Of a stretch of 64,000 bases of DNA, positions 25,367 to 33,843 are shown piece by piece (the stretch's first letter is position 1; each line of letters starts with the position of its first letter). This stretch comes from CAYOZN01 sp964408455 (lineage in GTDB: Bacteria > Planctomycetota > Phycisphaerae > UBA1845 > UTPLA1): assembly GCA_964408455.1 (NCBI GenBank), contig CAYOZN010000006.1, positions 124,001 to 188,000 on the forward strand, in the 5' to 3' direction. The notes beneath the pieces were generated by a model. The model did not search any database, was not told the origin of the DNA, and worked only from the letters and a program-made list of their open reading frames with translations. A program made the translations under genes and the position numbers.

Positions 25367-26653
25367 TCAATCGGTGCCACCCAGCGTATCCGGAATGCGC
25401 CGGATGTCGGCGCCCAGCGCGGCCAGCCGCTGCTCGATCTTGTCGTAGCCGCGATCGATGTGGTACACGCGGCTCACGTTCGTCTTGCCCTTGGCCACCA
25501 GCCCGGCCAGGACGAGGGCCGCCGACGCCCGCAGGTCGCTCGCCATCACCGGAGCACCGACCAGGTTCTTCACGCCCTGCACGATGACCGTCGGCCCCTC
25601 CTTTCGGAGGATCGCCCCCATGCGGGTCAGTTCGGCCACATGCACGAATCGGTCGGGATAGATCTTCTCCGTAATCACGCTGTTGCCATCAGCAAGGCAC
25701 AGCAGCGCCATGATCTGCGCCTGAAGGTCGGTCGGAAAGCCGGGGTATGGCTGCGTCGTGACGGTCACCGGCTCGAGCCGCCGCGCCGACGAGACCGTGA
25801 CCAGCCCGTCAGGCGTGCGGTCGACGTGGACGCCGATGGCCCGCAGGCGATCGACGAAGGCCAGCAGATGATCGAGCCGGCAGTTGGCCAGCTTCACATC
25901 GCCGTTCGTGATGGCCGCGGCGATCATGTACGTCCCCGCCTCGATGCGATCGGGGATGATCGTGTATTCGCAGCCGCGCAGGCCATCGACGCCCTCGATG
26001 GTGATCCGCGGGGTGCCGTGCCCGGAAATTCTCGCGCCGCACGCATTCAGATAGTTGGCGAGGTCCACCACCTCCGGCTCGCACGCGGCACACTCGATGA
26101 CCGACGTCCCATCCGCCAGCACCGCCGCCATCATCACGTTGGCGGTGCCCAGCACCGTCGACCCGAACGGCCCGCCGAGAAAGATCTCGCAGCCCTTGAG
26201 CTTCTTCGCCTTGAGGTGGATATCGCCGCCGATCAGTTCGACATCGGCCCCGAGCGCCTCCAGCCCCTGAAGGTGCAGGTTCACCGGCCGGTAGCCGATG
26301 TTGCAGCCGCCGGGCAGCGAGACCTGTGCCCGGCCGCGCTTGGCCAGCAGCGGGCCCATGACACAGACACTGGCGCGCATCTTGCGCACCAGGTCGTACT
26401 CGGCGTGGCAGTTCATCTCGTCTTCCACGACAAGGGCGATATCTCCGCCGTCGTGGTGATGCACCTTTACGCCAAGCTTTTCCAACAGGAAGGACAGATG
26501 CCGAATGTCCGACAGGTCCGGCACACCCTTCAGACGCGTGGGCCCGTCGGTCAGGATGCTCGCAGCCATGATCGGCAGCGCCGCATTCTTTGAACCGGCT
26601 ATGGAGACCGTGCCCTTGAGTCGACGCCCGCCCGTGATCTGAAAACAATCCAT
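25367..26653 (-). CDS. murA: UDP-N-acetylglucosamine 1-carboxyvinyltransferase
   Basis: A 428-residue cytoplasmic enzyme of the usual length for the family. It transfers enolpyruvate from PEP to UDP-GlcNAc, the first committed step of peptidoglycan synthesis. The N-terminus carries the SKNAALPIMAASIL substrate-binding segment (Lys22-Asn23). The active-site loop PGGCNIGYRPVNLH has the catalytic Cys117 rather than the Asp found in fosfomycin-insensitive enzymes. The two-lobed repeat continues to the C-terminus (RASAALVLAGLVAKG, then RVYHIDRGYDKIEQRL). It is divergent from the transketolase gene. Its presence means the organism probably makes peptidoglycan. Confidence 0.97.
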   Translation of the reverse strand: MDCFQITGGRRLKGTVSIAGSKNAALPIMAASILTDGPTRLKGVPDLSDIRHLSFLLEKLGVKVHHHDGGDIALVVEDEMNCHAEYDLVRKMRASVCVMGPLLAKRGRAQVSLPGGCNIGYRPVNLHLQGLEALGADVELIGGDIHLKAKKLKGCEIFLGGPFGSTVLGTANVMMAAVLADGTSVIECAACEPEVVDLANYLNACGARISGHGTPRITIEGVDGLRGCEYTIIPDRIEAGTYMIAAAITNGDVKLANCRLDHLLAFVDRLRAIGVHVDRTPDGLVTVSSARRLEPVTVTTQPYPGFPTDLQAQIMALLCLADGNSVITEKIYPDRFVHVAELTRMGAILRKEGPTVIVQGVKNLVGAPVMASDLRASAALVLAGLVAKGKTNVSRVYHIDRGYDKIEQRLAALGADIRRIPDTLGGTD

Positions 26654-27001
26654 GTCGCAAGCCCCCGAAAGTGGTCTCGGGCCGGTCCAATCCGTTCAAG
26701 ACCGGCGATCAGACGCAGCACCTGACGAGTTCCGATTATAAGATCGGAACGCTGGCCGGGTAAACGCAGTTTAAGCCGCCCGCGGCCACTCCGCGGTGGC
26801 ACGCGAATAAATCACACCGCAGCCGCCCCGATTGCGCCACGTTTCCCTTTACCCGGCGATTGCAGCTTTCACGTCAGCCGCTACCTTACACATCGGCAGA
26901 GTTTCGCCGCCTGCAACTGGCCGCCCAGCCGACGGACCCCGTCAAACGGATGGCCTGCGAACCAAACGACATCGGCGCACCCGCTCGAACAGGACCCGCG
27001 C
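26654..27001. other. gene-free region between divergent murA and transketolase genes
   Basis: No gene is seen. The region should contain both promoters, but no convincing -35/-10 pair was found by eye. It holds one palindromic repeat at 26780-26805, followed by a partial copy of the family A tail (AATAAATCACACCGCAGCCG). Confidence 0.5.
26780..26805. repeat. palindromic repeat with TGGCACGCG tail
   Basis: CCGCGG, five bases, CCGCGG, then TGGCACGCG. The tail resembles the GTGGCACACG that follows the family B dyads at 36101-36170, so it is probably a related member. Confidence 0.55.
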
Positions 27002-28942
27002 ATGAGCTACGACACGTTCATCCATCAGAAGGCCATCGCACTCGGCAAGGACATCCTCCGAATGACGACGGCCGCCGGCTCCGGTCACCCCACCAGCTCT
27101 CTGTCGATCCTGCACATGGTCGCGGTGCTGATGTACGACGTGATGCGGTACGAGCCTGCCGATCCGTGGCATCCCGGCAATGACCGGCTCGTGCTTTCCG
27201 AGGGCCATGCCGTCCCGGCGATCTACGCCGCCTTCGCAGACCTGGGCGGAGCGATCGGCAAGGAGCGCGTCGGCGCGCGCCGACTCACCACCGCCGATCT
27301 TGCCAGCCTGCGCGAGACCGACAGTGTGCTCGACGGTCATCCCAACCCGGCCGAGGGCTTTCCGTTTTTTGACGCGGCCACGGGCTCGCTCGGCCAGGGC
27401 CTCAGCGTCGCCGCCGGCCTGGCGCTTGCCGCGCGGCAGCGCAACATCGACAAGCGCATCTACGCCATCATCGGCGACGGCGAATCGCGCGAGGGGCAGA
27501 TCTGGGAAGCGATGGATTTCATCGCCGACCACCGCCTGTCGAATGTGGTCGCGCTCTTCAACTGCAACGGCCAGGGCCAGGCCGACCACGTGTCGCCGCA
27601 GCAGTCGCCCGAAGCCCTCGAAGCAAAGGCGCTCGCTTTCGGCTGGCACACGCTGGTCATTGACGGCCATTCGCCAAGTGCCATCAAAGAGGCACTCTCC
27701 AACGTCCGGCCGGACGGCCCGCCGCTGGCCATCATCGCCAGGACGACCAAGGGCTGGGGCTGTCCGGCGATTCACGATCGCTCCAACCACGGCAAGCCCG
27801 TCCCGGCAAACCAGCTCGACGCGGCCTGCGCCGAACTCGACGCCACGGCGGCGAAGCTCAAGCTGCCCGCCGCCCCTGCCGAGCCGATCCGGCCTTCCGC
27901 GCCGCCGGCGGCCGACGCCCTGGAGCGCCGTGCCATCGTCCCGGCACCCTTCGCCGAGGCCATGTCCCGCGCCGGCCTGGACGGCGCTATGGCGAAGAAC
28001 CAGCTCGCCACCCGCCGCGCCTATGGCGCAGCCCTGCTGGCACTTGCCGAGGCCGACGAGCGCATCGTCGCCCTCGACGGCGACGTCAGCAACTCCACAT
28101 TTTCCGAGATGCTCGCCCACAAAAAGCCCGAGCGATTCTTCGAATGCAAGATCGCCGAGCAGAACATGATCTCCGCCGCCGCCGGCCTCGCCGCCGCCGG
28201 GTTCATCCCCTTCGCCAGCACCTTTGCCAAGTTTCTCTCGCGCGGCTACGACCAGATCGAGATGGCCCAGATCACCCGCGCCAACATCAAGCTCGTCGGC
28301 TCCCATGCCGGCATCTCCCTGGCCGCCGATGGTCCCAGCCAGATGAGCCTGCACGACGTCGCCTACTTCCGCTCCGCAGGCCTGACCGACAACGGCCATG
28401 GCCGTCCCGCCTGCGTGACATTCCATCCGGCCGATGCCGTCGCGGCATACCAGTGCACCGTCCTTGCCGCCAATCACGATGGCATGTGCTACATCCGCAC
28501 GCATCGTCCCGATGTCGGAATGATCTACAAACCCGGCGCCCGCTTCGAACTCGGCGGTTCGCAACTCCTCTGCGAGGGCAGCGCCCTCACCATCGTGTCC
28601 GCGGGATACATGCTCCACATCTGCAAGGAGACAGTCGATCGCCTCGCGGAAGCGGGGCTTCGCTGCACCCTCATCGATGCCTACAGCTTCCCGCTCAAGC
28701 CCGATGCCATCCTGGCTGCGGCAAAAAAGGCCGGCAGCACCATCCTCTGTGTCGAGGATAACTATGTCGGCGGCCTCGCCAGCGCCGTGGCCGAGGCCGC
28801 TGCCATGGCCGGCGGCATCCGCGTCGAGAGCATGTTCTGCCGCAGAATCCCCAAGAGCGCGAAGACGCCGGCCGACATCCTCAACTACGTCGGCTTGTCA
28901 TCGAAGCACATCGAGTCGAGAATTCGCAGCCTGGCGGGCTGA
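27002..28942 (+). CDS. tkt: transketolase
   Basis: A 646-residue thiamine-diphosphate enzyme of the pentose phosphate and related pathways, moving two-carbon units between sugar phosphates. The N-terminal part has SGHPTSSLS and GSLGQGLSVAAG. The cofactor motif starts GDGESREGQIWEA near residue 157 and ends with the metal-binding NCN about 30 residues on. The pyrimidine-binding domain follows (FFECKIAEQNMISAAAGLAA, with the catalytic Glu), then the C-terminal domain. The gap-free length is typical of the longer bacterial/animal-type transketolases. An E. coli-type tktA identity is not implied. The gene starts at ATG 27002 and is followed after 41 bases by the Mla-type ATPase gene. Confidence 0.95.
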   Translation: MSYDTFIHQKAIALGKDILRMTTAAGSGHPTSSLSILHMVAVLMYDVMRYEPADPWHPGNDRLVLSEGHAVPAIYAAFADLGGAIGKERVGARRLTTADLASLRETDSVLDGHPNPAEGFPFFDAATGSLGQGLSVAAGLALAARQRNIDKRIYAIIGDGESREGQIWEAMDFIADHRLSNVVALFNCNGQGQADHVSPQQSPEALEAKALAFGWHTLVIDGHSPSAIKEALSNVRPDGPPLAIIARTTKGWGCPAIHDRSNHGKPVPANQLDAACAELDATAAKLKLPAAPAEPIRPSAPPAADALERRAIVPAPFAEAMSRAGLDGAMAKNQLATRRAYGAALLALAEADERIVALDGDVSNSTFSEMLAHKKPERFFECKIAEQNMISAAAGLAAAGFIPFASTFAKFLSRGYDQIEMAQITRANIKLVGSHAGISLAADGPSQMSLHDVAYFRSAGLTDNGHGRPACVTFHPADAVAAYQCTVLAANHDGMCYIRTHRPDVGMIYKPGARFELGGSQLLCEGSALTIVSAGYMLHICKETVDRLAEAGLRCTLIDAYSFPLKPDAILAAAKKAGSTILCVEDNYVGGLASAVAEAAAMAGGIRVESMFCRRIPKSAKTPADILNYVGLSSKHIESRIRSLAG

Positions 28943-28950
28943 GACGCCGT

Positions 28951-28980
28951 GTGCCCCGCCATGACCGGCGGTGCCACGCG
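28951..28980. repeat. small palindrome between transketolase and mlaF
   Basis: CCGCC and GGCGG arms (28956-28960, 28967-28971) flanked by GTGTGCC and TGCCACGCG. The layout matches the other short palindromes with GTG(T/G)GCCAC or GGCAC flanks and lies directly upstream of the ATG at 28984. Confidence 0.45.
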
Positions 28981-28983
28981 CTC

Positions 28984-29874
28984 ATGAGTGCCTCATCAGA
29001 TGTCGTCATCTCCATCCGCAACCTGAGGAAGACCTTTCCGCGCGCCAACGGCGCCGAGCAGGTCGTCCTCGACAATGTCAACTTCGACATTCACGCCGGC
29101 GAGACCATCATCATCATGGGTGGCAGCGGCTGCGGAAAAAGCACGCTGCTCAACTGCCTGATCGGCGAGTACGACGTCACCTCCGGCGAAGTCTTCTACC
29201 AGACCAAGGACATGCCCAAGCCGCGCAACATCGTCGGCATGAACGAGGAGCACTTCAACGAGATCCGCAAGCGCTTCGGCATCCTCTTTCAGAGCGGGGC
29301 GCTGTTTAATTCGATGACGCTCGCCGAAAACGTCGCCCTGCCGCTCAAGGAGCACAGTTACGTCGATAAATCCATCATCGACATTGTCGTCACGCTCAAG
29401 CTCCAGCAGGTTCACATGCTGCCGCACCGCGACAAGATGCCATCCATGCTCTCCGGCGGTCAGAAAAAACGCGCCGGACTCGCCCGGGCCACCGTGCTCG
29501 ATCCCGAGATTCTCTTTTACGACGAACCCTCCGCCGGGCTCGATCCCGTCACCAGCGCCGCCATCGACGATCTCATCATGGACCTGTCCAAGAAGCTCAG
29601 CGTCACCAGCGTCGTGGTGACGCACGAGATGGACTCGGCCTTTCGCATCGCCGACCGCATGGTCATGCTCGACCAGGGGCGGGTGCTGAAGATCGGCACG
29701 CGGCAGGAGTTCGAGGAGCTTCGCGCCCGGGATGCTGACGAATTGAAGTCCCGCGAGGAAAAGCTGATCAACCAGTTCCTCAACGGCCGCACGACCGGCC
29801 CGCTGACCGACCAGGAGGGACTGAGCGAGTTTGAGAAGCTGCTCATTCCCGCCGAGGAGACGCGACACCGATGA
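28984..29874 (+). CDS. mlaF: ABC transporter ATPase, Mla lipid-transport type
   Basis: A 296-residue ATPase. The Walker A motif is GGSGCGKST (46-54), the signature LSGGQKKRAGLARA, Walker B ILFYDEPSAGLDP and the H-loop VVVTHEM. The Q-loop region GILFQSGALFNSMTLAENV is typical of MlaF, the ATPase that drives phospholipid movement between the inner and outer membranes with MlaE, MlaD and MlaB. ATG 28984 is chosen for homology; upstream ATG-like starts fall inside a palindrome. The next gene, an MCE protein, overlaps by four bases (ATGA), showing coupled translation. No MlaE permease gene is next to it here, so the membrane subunit must lie elsewhere. Confidence 0.93.
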   Translation: MSASSDVVISIRNLRKTFPRANGAEQVVLDNVNFDIHAGETIIIMGGSGCGKSTLLNCLIGEYDVTSGEVFYQTKDMPKPRNIVGMNEEHFNEIRKRFGILFQSGALFNSMTLAENVALPLKEHSYVDKSIIDIVVTLKLQQVHMLPHRDKMPSMLSGGQKKRAGLARATVLDPEILFYDEPSAGLDPVTSAAIDDLIMDLSKKLSVTSVVVTHEMDSAFRIADRMVMLDQGRVLKIGTRQEFEELRARDADELKSREEKLINQFLNGRTTGPLTDQEGLSEFEKLLIPAEETRHR

Positions 29875-31181
29875 AAGATAAAGCCAACGCCGTCAAAGTC
29901 GGCGCCTTCACGATCCTCATCATCATCGCCTTCTTCGTGGTCCTCATGTGGATCAGCAAGGGCGTCTCCGGCCCGATGCAGACGGCCACCATCCGCTTCA
30001 AGCCCACGGCCGTGATGCCCACGCTGGCCCCCGGCTCCAACGTTCTCGTCGGCGGGCAGAAGGTCGGCCGCGTGACATCGGCCAGCCTCGAATCCGTCTC
30101 GAACGCCGAGAAGAAAGAGGAATGGGCCGTCGTGGTCGCGGTGGAAATCCGCGAAGAGCTCCAGCTCAAGGCAGACTGCGTCGCCGTGGCCGAAGGCCCT
30201 CCGTTGGGTGGCGACGGCATCATCAAGATCAGCCTCGGCGAAAAGGCCGAGCCCTTCACCGGCGACTACATCCCCGGCGCCGAGCCCGGCGGATTCGCGG
30301 CCATTCTCGCGTCGATGCAGTCCGAACTGGATGGAAAAAACCCCGCCAGCCTGCTCGGCCAGCTCAAGAGCCAGCTCGATCCCGCCGCCGAGGCGTCGCT
30401 GATGGCCAAGCTGCATGTCTCCTTCGACGACATCAACTCGATGACTGGCTCGCTGGCCACGCAGTTCGGCCCCTCCGAGGCATCCATCCTCTTCAAGCTG
30501 CACGCCATCGCCGACAATATCAACCTGACGACGGCCGGCCTGCGGCGCGAATTCGACGCCGGCGAGCGCGAGGTCCTGATCGCCAAGCTGCACATCGCCC
30601 TCGACGAAATCAACGACACGCTGGGCGTCGTCAACCGCATGATCGAGTCGAGCGAGTCGCCGGTCACGCAGACCCTCGCCAGCATTCAGAAGACGGCCGC
30701 CAACCTCGCGCGGGAGACGGATGCCGAGGCGGCCGACAGCCTGATGTCCGAGATCAAGCTGGCCGGCGAGAAGATCAACAAGTCGCTGGATGACTTCAAC
30801 ACCGTGACCAAGACCACGCGGGATGTGCTGGTCCTCAACCGCGAGAACCTCAACCGCATGCTCGTCAACTTCAAGGAGAGCTCAGACCACATCCGTACCG
30901 GCGTGAAGTACGTCCTGCGCAATCCCTGGCGGCTGATGAATGCGCCCAAGCCCACCGAGCAGAAGCAGCAGGCCATCTTCGATGCCGCCCGCAGCTTCGC
31001 CGAGGCGGCGACGCGCATCGACGATGCCAGCAGCCAGCTCCGCGCCCTCTCCGAACTGCACGACGGCAACATCCCGCTGGATGATCCCGATCTGCGGCAG
31101 ATCATGGCCGAATTGCGCACGACGCAGGACAAATATCAGAAGGCGGAGGCGGAGTTCTGGGAGCAGCTGGGGGTACAGTAG
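29871..31181 (+). CDS. mlaD: MCE-domain protein (MlaD-like)
   Basis: A 436-residue protein with one N-terminal membrane helix (about 12-28) and an MCE domain (about 35-120; AVMPTLAPGSNVLVGGQKVG). A long helical region follows to the C-terminus. In Mla-type transporters the MCE subunit forms a periplasmic hexamer that shuttles lipids to or from the ATPase/permease. The long helical tail is longer than in E. coli MlaD (183 residues) and more like the coiled-coil PqiB/YebT or planctomycete forms. Two similar helical segments (KLHVSFDDINSMTGSL and KLHIALDEINDTLGVV) show an internal duplication. It overlaps the ATPase gene by four bases. Confidence 0.88.
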   Translation: MKDKANAVKVGAFTILIIIAFFVVLMWISKGVSGPMQTATIRFKPTAVMPTLAPGSNVLVGGQKVGRVTSASLESVSNAEKKEEWAVVVAVEIREELQLKADCVAVAEGPPLGGDGIIKISLGEKAEPFTGDYIPGAEPGGFAAILASMQSELDGKNPASLLGQLKSQLDPAAEASLMAKLHVSFDDINSMTGSLATQFGPSEASILFKLHAIADNINLTTAGLRREFDAGEREVLIAKLHIALDEINDTLGVVNRMIESSESPVTQTLASIQKTAANLARETDAEAADSLMSEIKLAGEKINKSLDDFNTVTKTTRDVLVLNRENLNRMLVNFKESSDHIRTGVKYVLRNPWRLMNAPKPTEQKQQAIFDAARSFAEAATRIDDASSQLRALSELHDGNIPLDDPDLRQIMAELRTTQDKYQKAEAEFWEQLGVQ

Positions 31182-31213
31182 ACGTAGGGATTAAGGGATT
31201 GAGGGATTGAGGG

Positions 31214-31464
31214 CATTTGGCCCGTGCGGCGGCATCTTACTCTTACTCCTGCTCCTCCTCTTCTTCTTAATCCTAATCTTCATCTTAATCTTAATCCCTC
31301 TGCATCCCCCGCCCGCCTGGCGGCGACATGCGAACGAGCAGGATTACGATGAGGAGGAGGAGTAGGAAGAGGATTAAGATTACGATTAAGATTAAGATCA
31401 GGACTGGGTGCCGCCGCCATGGCAGGGGTGGGGAGCATGGGCATTTGGCCCGTGCGGCGGCGTC
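31214..31464. repeat. polypyrimidine/polypurine repeat module, copy 1
   Basis: Read on the plus strand: GGCATTTGGCCCGTGCGGCG, then a C/T-rich tract with CTTAATC words (about 31236-31309). A GC-rich spacer is followed by an A/G-rich tract with GATTAAG words (about 31340-31402), then GCCGCCATGGCAGGGGTGGG. The words TTAATC and GATTAA are complementary, so large imperfect hairpins are possible. The module ends at an N gap. Confidence 0.8.
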
Positions 31465-31564
31465 NNNNNNNNNNNNNNNNNNNNNNNNNNNNNNNNNNNN
31501 NNNNNNNNNNNNNNNNNNNNNNNNNNNNNNNNNNNNNNNNNNNNNNNNNNNNNNNNNNNNNNNN
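31465..31564. other. assembly gap (100 N) in the repeat modules
   Basis: Exactly 100 N flanked by the same sequence (GCCATGGCAGGGGTGGGGAG and the following 30 bases), so the repeats probably caused the break. Confidence 0.98.
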
Positions 31565-31800
31565 GCCGCCGCCATGGCAGGGGTGGGGAGCATGGGCATT
31601 TGGCCCGTGCGGCGGCGTCTTACTCTTACTCCTGCTCCTCCTCTTCTTCTTAATCCTAATCTTCATCTTAATCTTAATCCCTCTGCATCCCCCGCCCGCC
31701 TGCCGGCGACATGCGAACGAGCAGGATTACGAGGAGGAGGAGGAGGAGGAAGAGGATTAAGATTACGATTAAGATTAAGATTAGGACTGGGTGCCACCGC
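31565..31800. repeat. polypyrimidine/polypurine repeat module, copy 2
   Basis: Nearly identical to copy 1 apart from a longer GAGGAGGAGG run and a few substitutions. It ends about 10 bases before the stop of the globin gene. Confidence 0.85.
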
Positions 31801-31810
31801 CATGGCAGCT

Positions 31811-32260
31811 TTACTGCAGGCTGTAGGACTGGTATCCGCGCCCGAGCATGTAACCCACGAGGATTTCAATCGTGTTCCGCCAGGCCCGTTCCACATCGGC
31901 CGACCACTCCACGTCGAAGTCGCGGGCGGTGACGATGATGGTGGCGGCCCACAGTTCGTAGAGGTCCGGCGTGATCTTCATGCCCCGGGCCCCGTGGGTC
32001 TCGGCCCGCTCCCGCAATTCGCTCAGGCCCTCGGGCTCGCCACCCACGGCCGAGGCCATGATCCGCAGGGACCGGGCCAGTTTCTCGGCCTGCTGCTGCA
32101 TGTTGGTATCGGCGAACCGATCGCGGACGGAGGGCGAGTGCCGCGTGAAACGGTCGTAGAATGTGCGGACGAAATCCTCGCAGTCGAGGCAGCGCTCCAG
32201 ACTGGCCAGGAACAGGTCCTTCACCGTCCGGGGTTGGGAATCTCGGTTTGCGTGTGACAT
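31811..32260 (-). CDS. globin-like protein
   Basis: A 149-residue soluble protein of globin length. The N-terminal helices (FLASLERCLDCEDFVRTFYD and the RFTRHSPSVRDRFADTNM turn) fit the A-C region of single-domain or flavohaemoglobin-type globins. His89 in ERAETHGARGM is at the place of the proximal haem ligand, followed by LYELWAATIIVTARD and the last helices. The role could be oxygen, nitric oxide or redox sensing or binding; no reductase domain is attached. The distal residue was not assigned with certainty. The gene stands alone, next to a repeat module on one side and a gene-free stretch on the other. Confidence 0.75.
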   Translation of the reverse strand: MSHANRDSQPRTVKDLFLASLERCLDCEDFVRTFYDRFTRHSPSVRDRFADTNMQQQAEKLARSLRIMASAVGGEPEGLSELRERAETHGARGMKITPDLYELWAATIIVTARDFDVEWSADVERAWRNTIEILVGYMLGRGYQSYSLQ

Positions 32261-32627
32261 GCCCTACGATCGCAGTGTAGTGCGTGGCCGGAATGAGGTC
32301 AACGCGGAGGCGGGGATTGAGGGATTAAGGCTGCCCGACCTGCTGTCACATGGATGCGACGGACCTCATCCGCGAGAGGACGGAGGATGATCCCGCGTGA
32401 TGTCTGGGCAAGGGATAAGGGGGCGGTGCGGCCCGGCCGCAGTTCTTGGAAGCCGCGGCGTTCGCTCGCCAACTGGCTGCCCGTGACGCAACCGGCGTGA
32501 CACCGCCCACGCGACCACGCAGCGACGGGCGAGTCCCACCCGAGGCCGGCCGACGACCCGGCGCTGCCATCATCGCGACGCCATCGCGTGGAAGGGACCC
32601 GACCTCGCAGGCATGACGGCGGTCTAA
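32261..32627. other. gene-free stretch
   Basis: About 370 bases with no convincing coding frame, tRNA or terminator; a purine-rich word GGATTGAGGGATTAAGG resembles the words near 31190. Confidence 0.4.
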
Positions 32628-33005
32628 TCAGATAGCGGGCATTGCCTGTCCGCCAACCGCCGTCTCGCGCTGGCGCATAAGGCGTCGCATGCATTCGCAA
32701 ATGGCGCCGACCGTGATCAGATCGGAGACGTGATCCAGTTTGGGGTTTTGCTCAAACGCGGATAGATCAAGGTATGGCGCCCGCTCTTTGACGAGCTCGA
32801 TTGCCGCCGGCGTCAAACGGTTCTGCGCGTCGATTTCCAGTTCAGATGCGGGAAGCAGCTTCTGAAATTGCGGATCGATACCGAAGTGCTTGCCGCACTG
32901 AAAGGACAGTTCCAGCAATTCGATCGACTCGCCATCCAGATCGGCAAAGAAACGCGACTCGGGGCGAATCTCCTCCGGCTCCAGGCACAGACCCTCGGCA
33001 ATCAT
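32628..33005 (-). CDS. acyl carrier protein, directly after a rhodanese gene in the same frame
   Basis: The start ATG at 33005 gives 125 residues. Helix I is then cut: the same frame continues upstream as REKINSDIIA, ten residues that fit the ACP start, and then meets the TAG stop of the rhodanese gene at 33036-33038. The phosphopantetheine site is DLDGES (Ser27), followed by IELLELSFQCGKHFGI, typical of ACP helix II. A later LDHVSDLITVGAIC segment matches helix III/IV, and the length exceeds a simple ACP (about 80) because of an insert at about 50-80 and a C-terminal tail. ACPs carry acyl chains on their cofactor; the pathway served here is unknown. A non-AUG start or TAG read-through could restore helix I. 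Confidence 0.75.
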   Translation of the reverse strand: MIAEGLCLEPEEIRPESRFFADLDGESIELLELSFQCGKHFGIDPQFQKLLPASELEIDAQNRLTPAAIELVKERAPYLDLSAFEQNPKLDHVSDLITVGAICECMRRLMRQRETAVGGQAMPAI

Positions 33006-33035
33006 GGCAATGATATCCGAATTGATCTTCTCGCG

Positions 33036-33605
33036 CTACAGGCTCCGCGCCGATTCCCATCCGGGGCTGAAGACCTTCACGTTCGAGAATCCCTCGGTCA
33101 GCAGGTACTCGTACACCATGTCACTGGCATGGCACGACCTGTTGTTGCAGTAGATGATGATGAGCTGATCGCGATCGACGTCGCCCAGGCCCATCTCCCG
33201 GTACTGCTCCATCTCCGAGGCCGGCAGGTTCATCGCCCCGCGGATGTGGCCGGCCTCGAAGGATTCGCGGCTGCGAACGTCGAGGATCAGCGCCGTGCCA
33301 TCGGCGATTGCCCGACGAATGTCCGCCAGCGTCACCTGGTGCTGAGGACCCTGCACCGGCACGATGGCATGGCCGGGCCGATCCCCGGGCCCGGCGTCTC
33401 GAATGTCGGCGGCAGGGGCATTCGCCCCATCTCGCGCGGCGCGCGAGCCGGCCGAGCCCGGGCAGCAGTCGCGCGGCGCTCCGCCCGTCGCCGATGACTG
33501 TGACACTTCCCTCACACCGCCATTACCGCGCCTGTCCGAGCAGCCAGTCAGCAGTGCCGCCGCGATGACGCCAATCGTTACGTGAATCCACATCTTGCTG
33601 GACAT
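33036..33605 (-). CDS. rhodanese-domain lipoprotein
   Basis: A 189-residue protein from ATG 33605 (GGGAG upstream). The N-terminus MSSKMWIHVTIGVIAAALLT ends in a lipobox (LLTGC), so the protein should be lipidated. A linker of about 75 residues, rich in Gly/Ala/Arg/Asp, follows. The rhodanese domain spans about 90-189: LILDVRSRESFEAGHI, then the active-site loop YCNNRSCHAS with the catalytic Cys. Rhodanese domains transfer sulfane sulphur or bind thiol partners. The domain ends with PGWESARSL and a TAG; related domains usually run a few residues longer. The ACP gene continues in the same frame directly after this stop codon. Confidence 0.85.
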   Translation of the reverse strand: MSSKMWIHVTIGVIAAALLTGCSDRRGNGGVREVSQSSATGGAPRDCCPGSAGSRAARDGANAPAADIRDAGPGDRPGHAIVPVQGPQHQVTLADIRRAIADGTALILDVRSRESFEAGHIRGAMNLPASEMEQYREMGLGDVDRDQLIIIYCNNRSCHASDMVYEYLLTEGFSNVKVFSPGWESARSL

Positions 33606-33843
33606 CTTCTTCACTCCCTGCACATCGGTCGCGGCCCCCACGGCCCCCGCTCGAACGTGCGCGGGGGCGGGAATCGGCAGTGATGCCTCGCCCCGCCCCG
33701 CTCTGCCCGGTGCGATCCGTACCCCCCACCGACCACACCGGTTCATGTTGTTGGCCGGACGGCACTCTCCCGGGCCGTCGGGCCGCTTTCAGCGCCGCTG
33801 CCGGATGCCCTTCGCGGGCGGGCCGGCCGTCGGCATCGCGAAA

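Noticed and set aside
32628..33038. Genome-wide reassignment of TAG to explain the rhodanese-ACP junction
   Set aside because: TAG ends several other genes in the window (for example at 411-413, 726-728, 13619-13621 and 31179-31181) where no homologous sequence continues, so TAG is an ordinary stop here.
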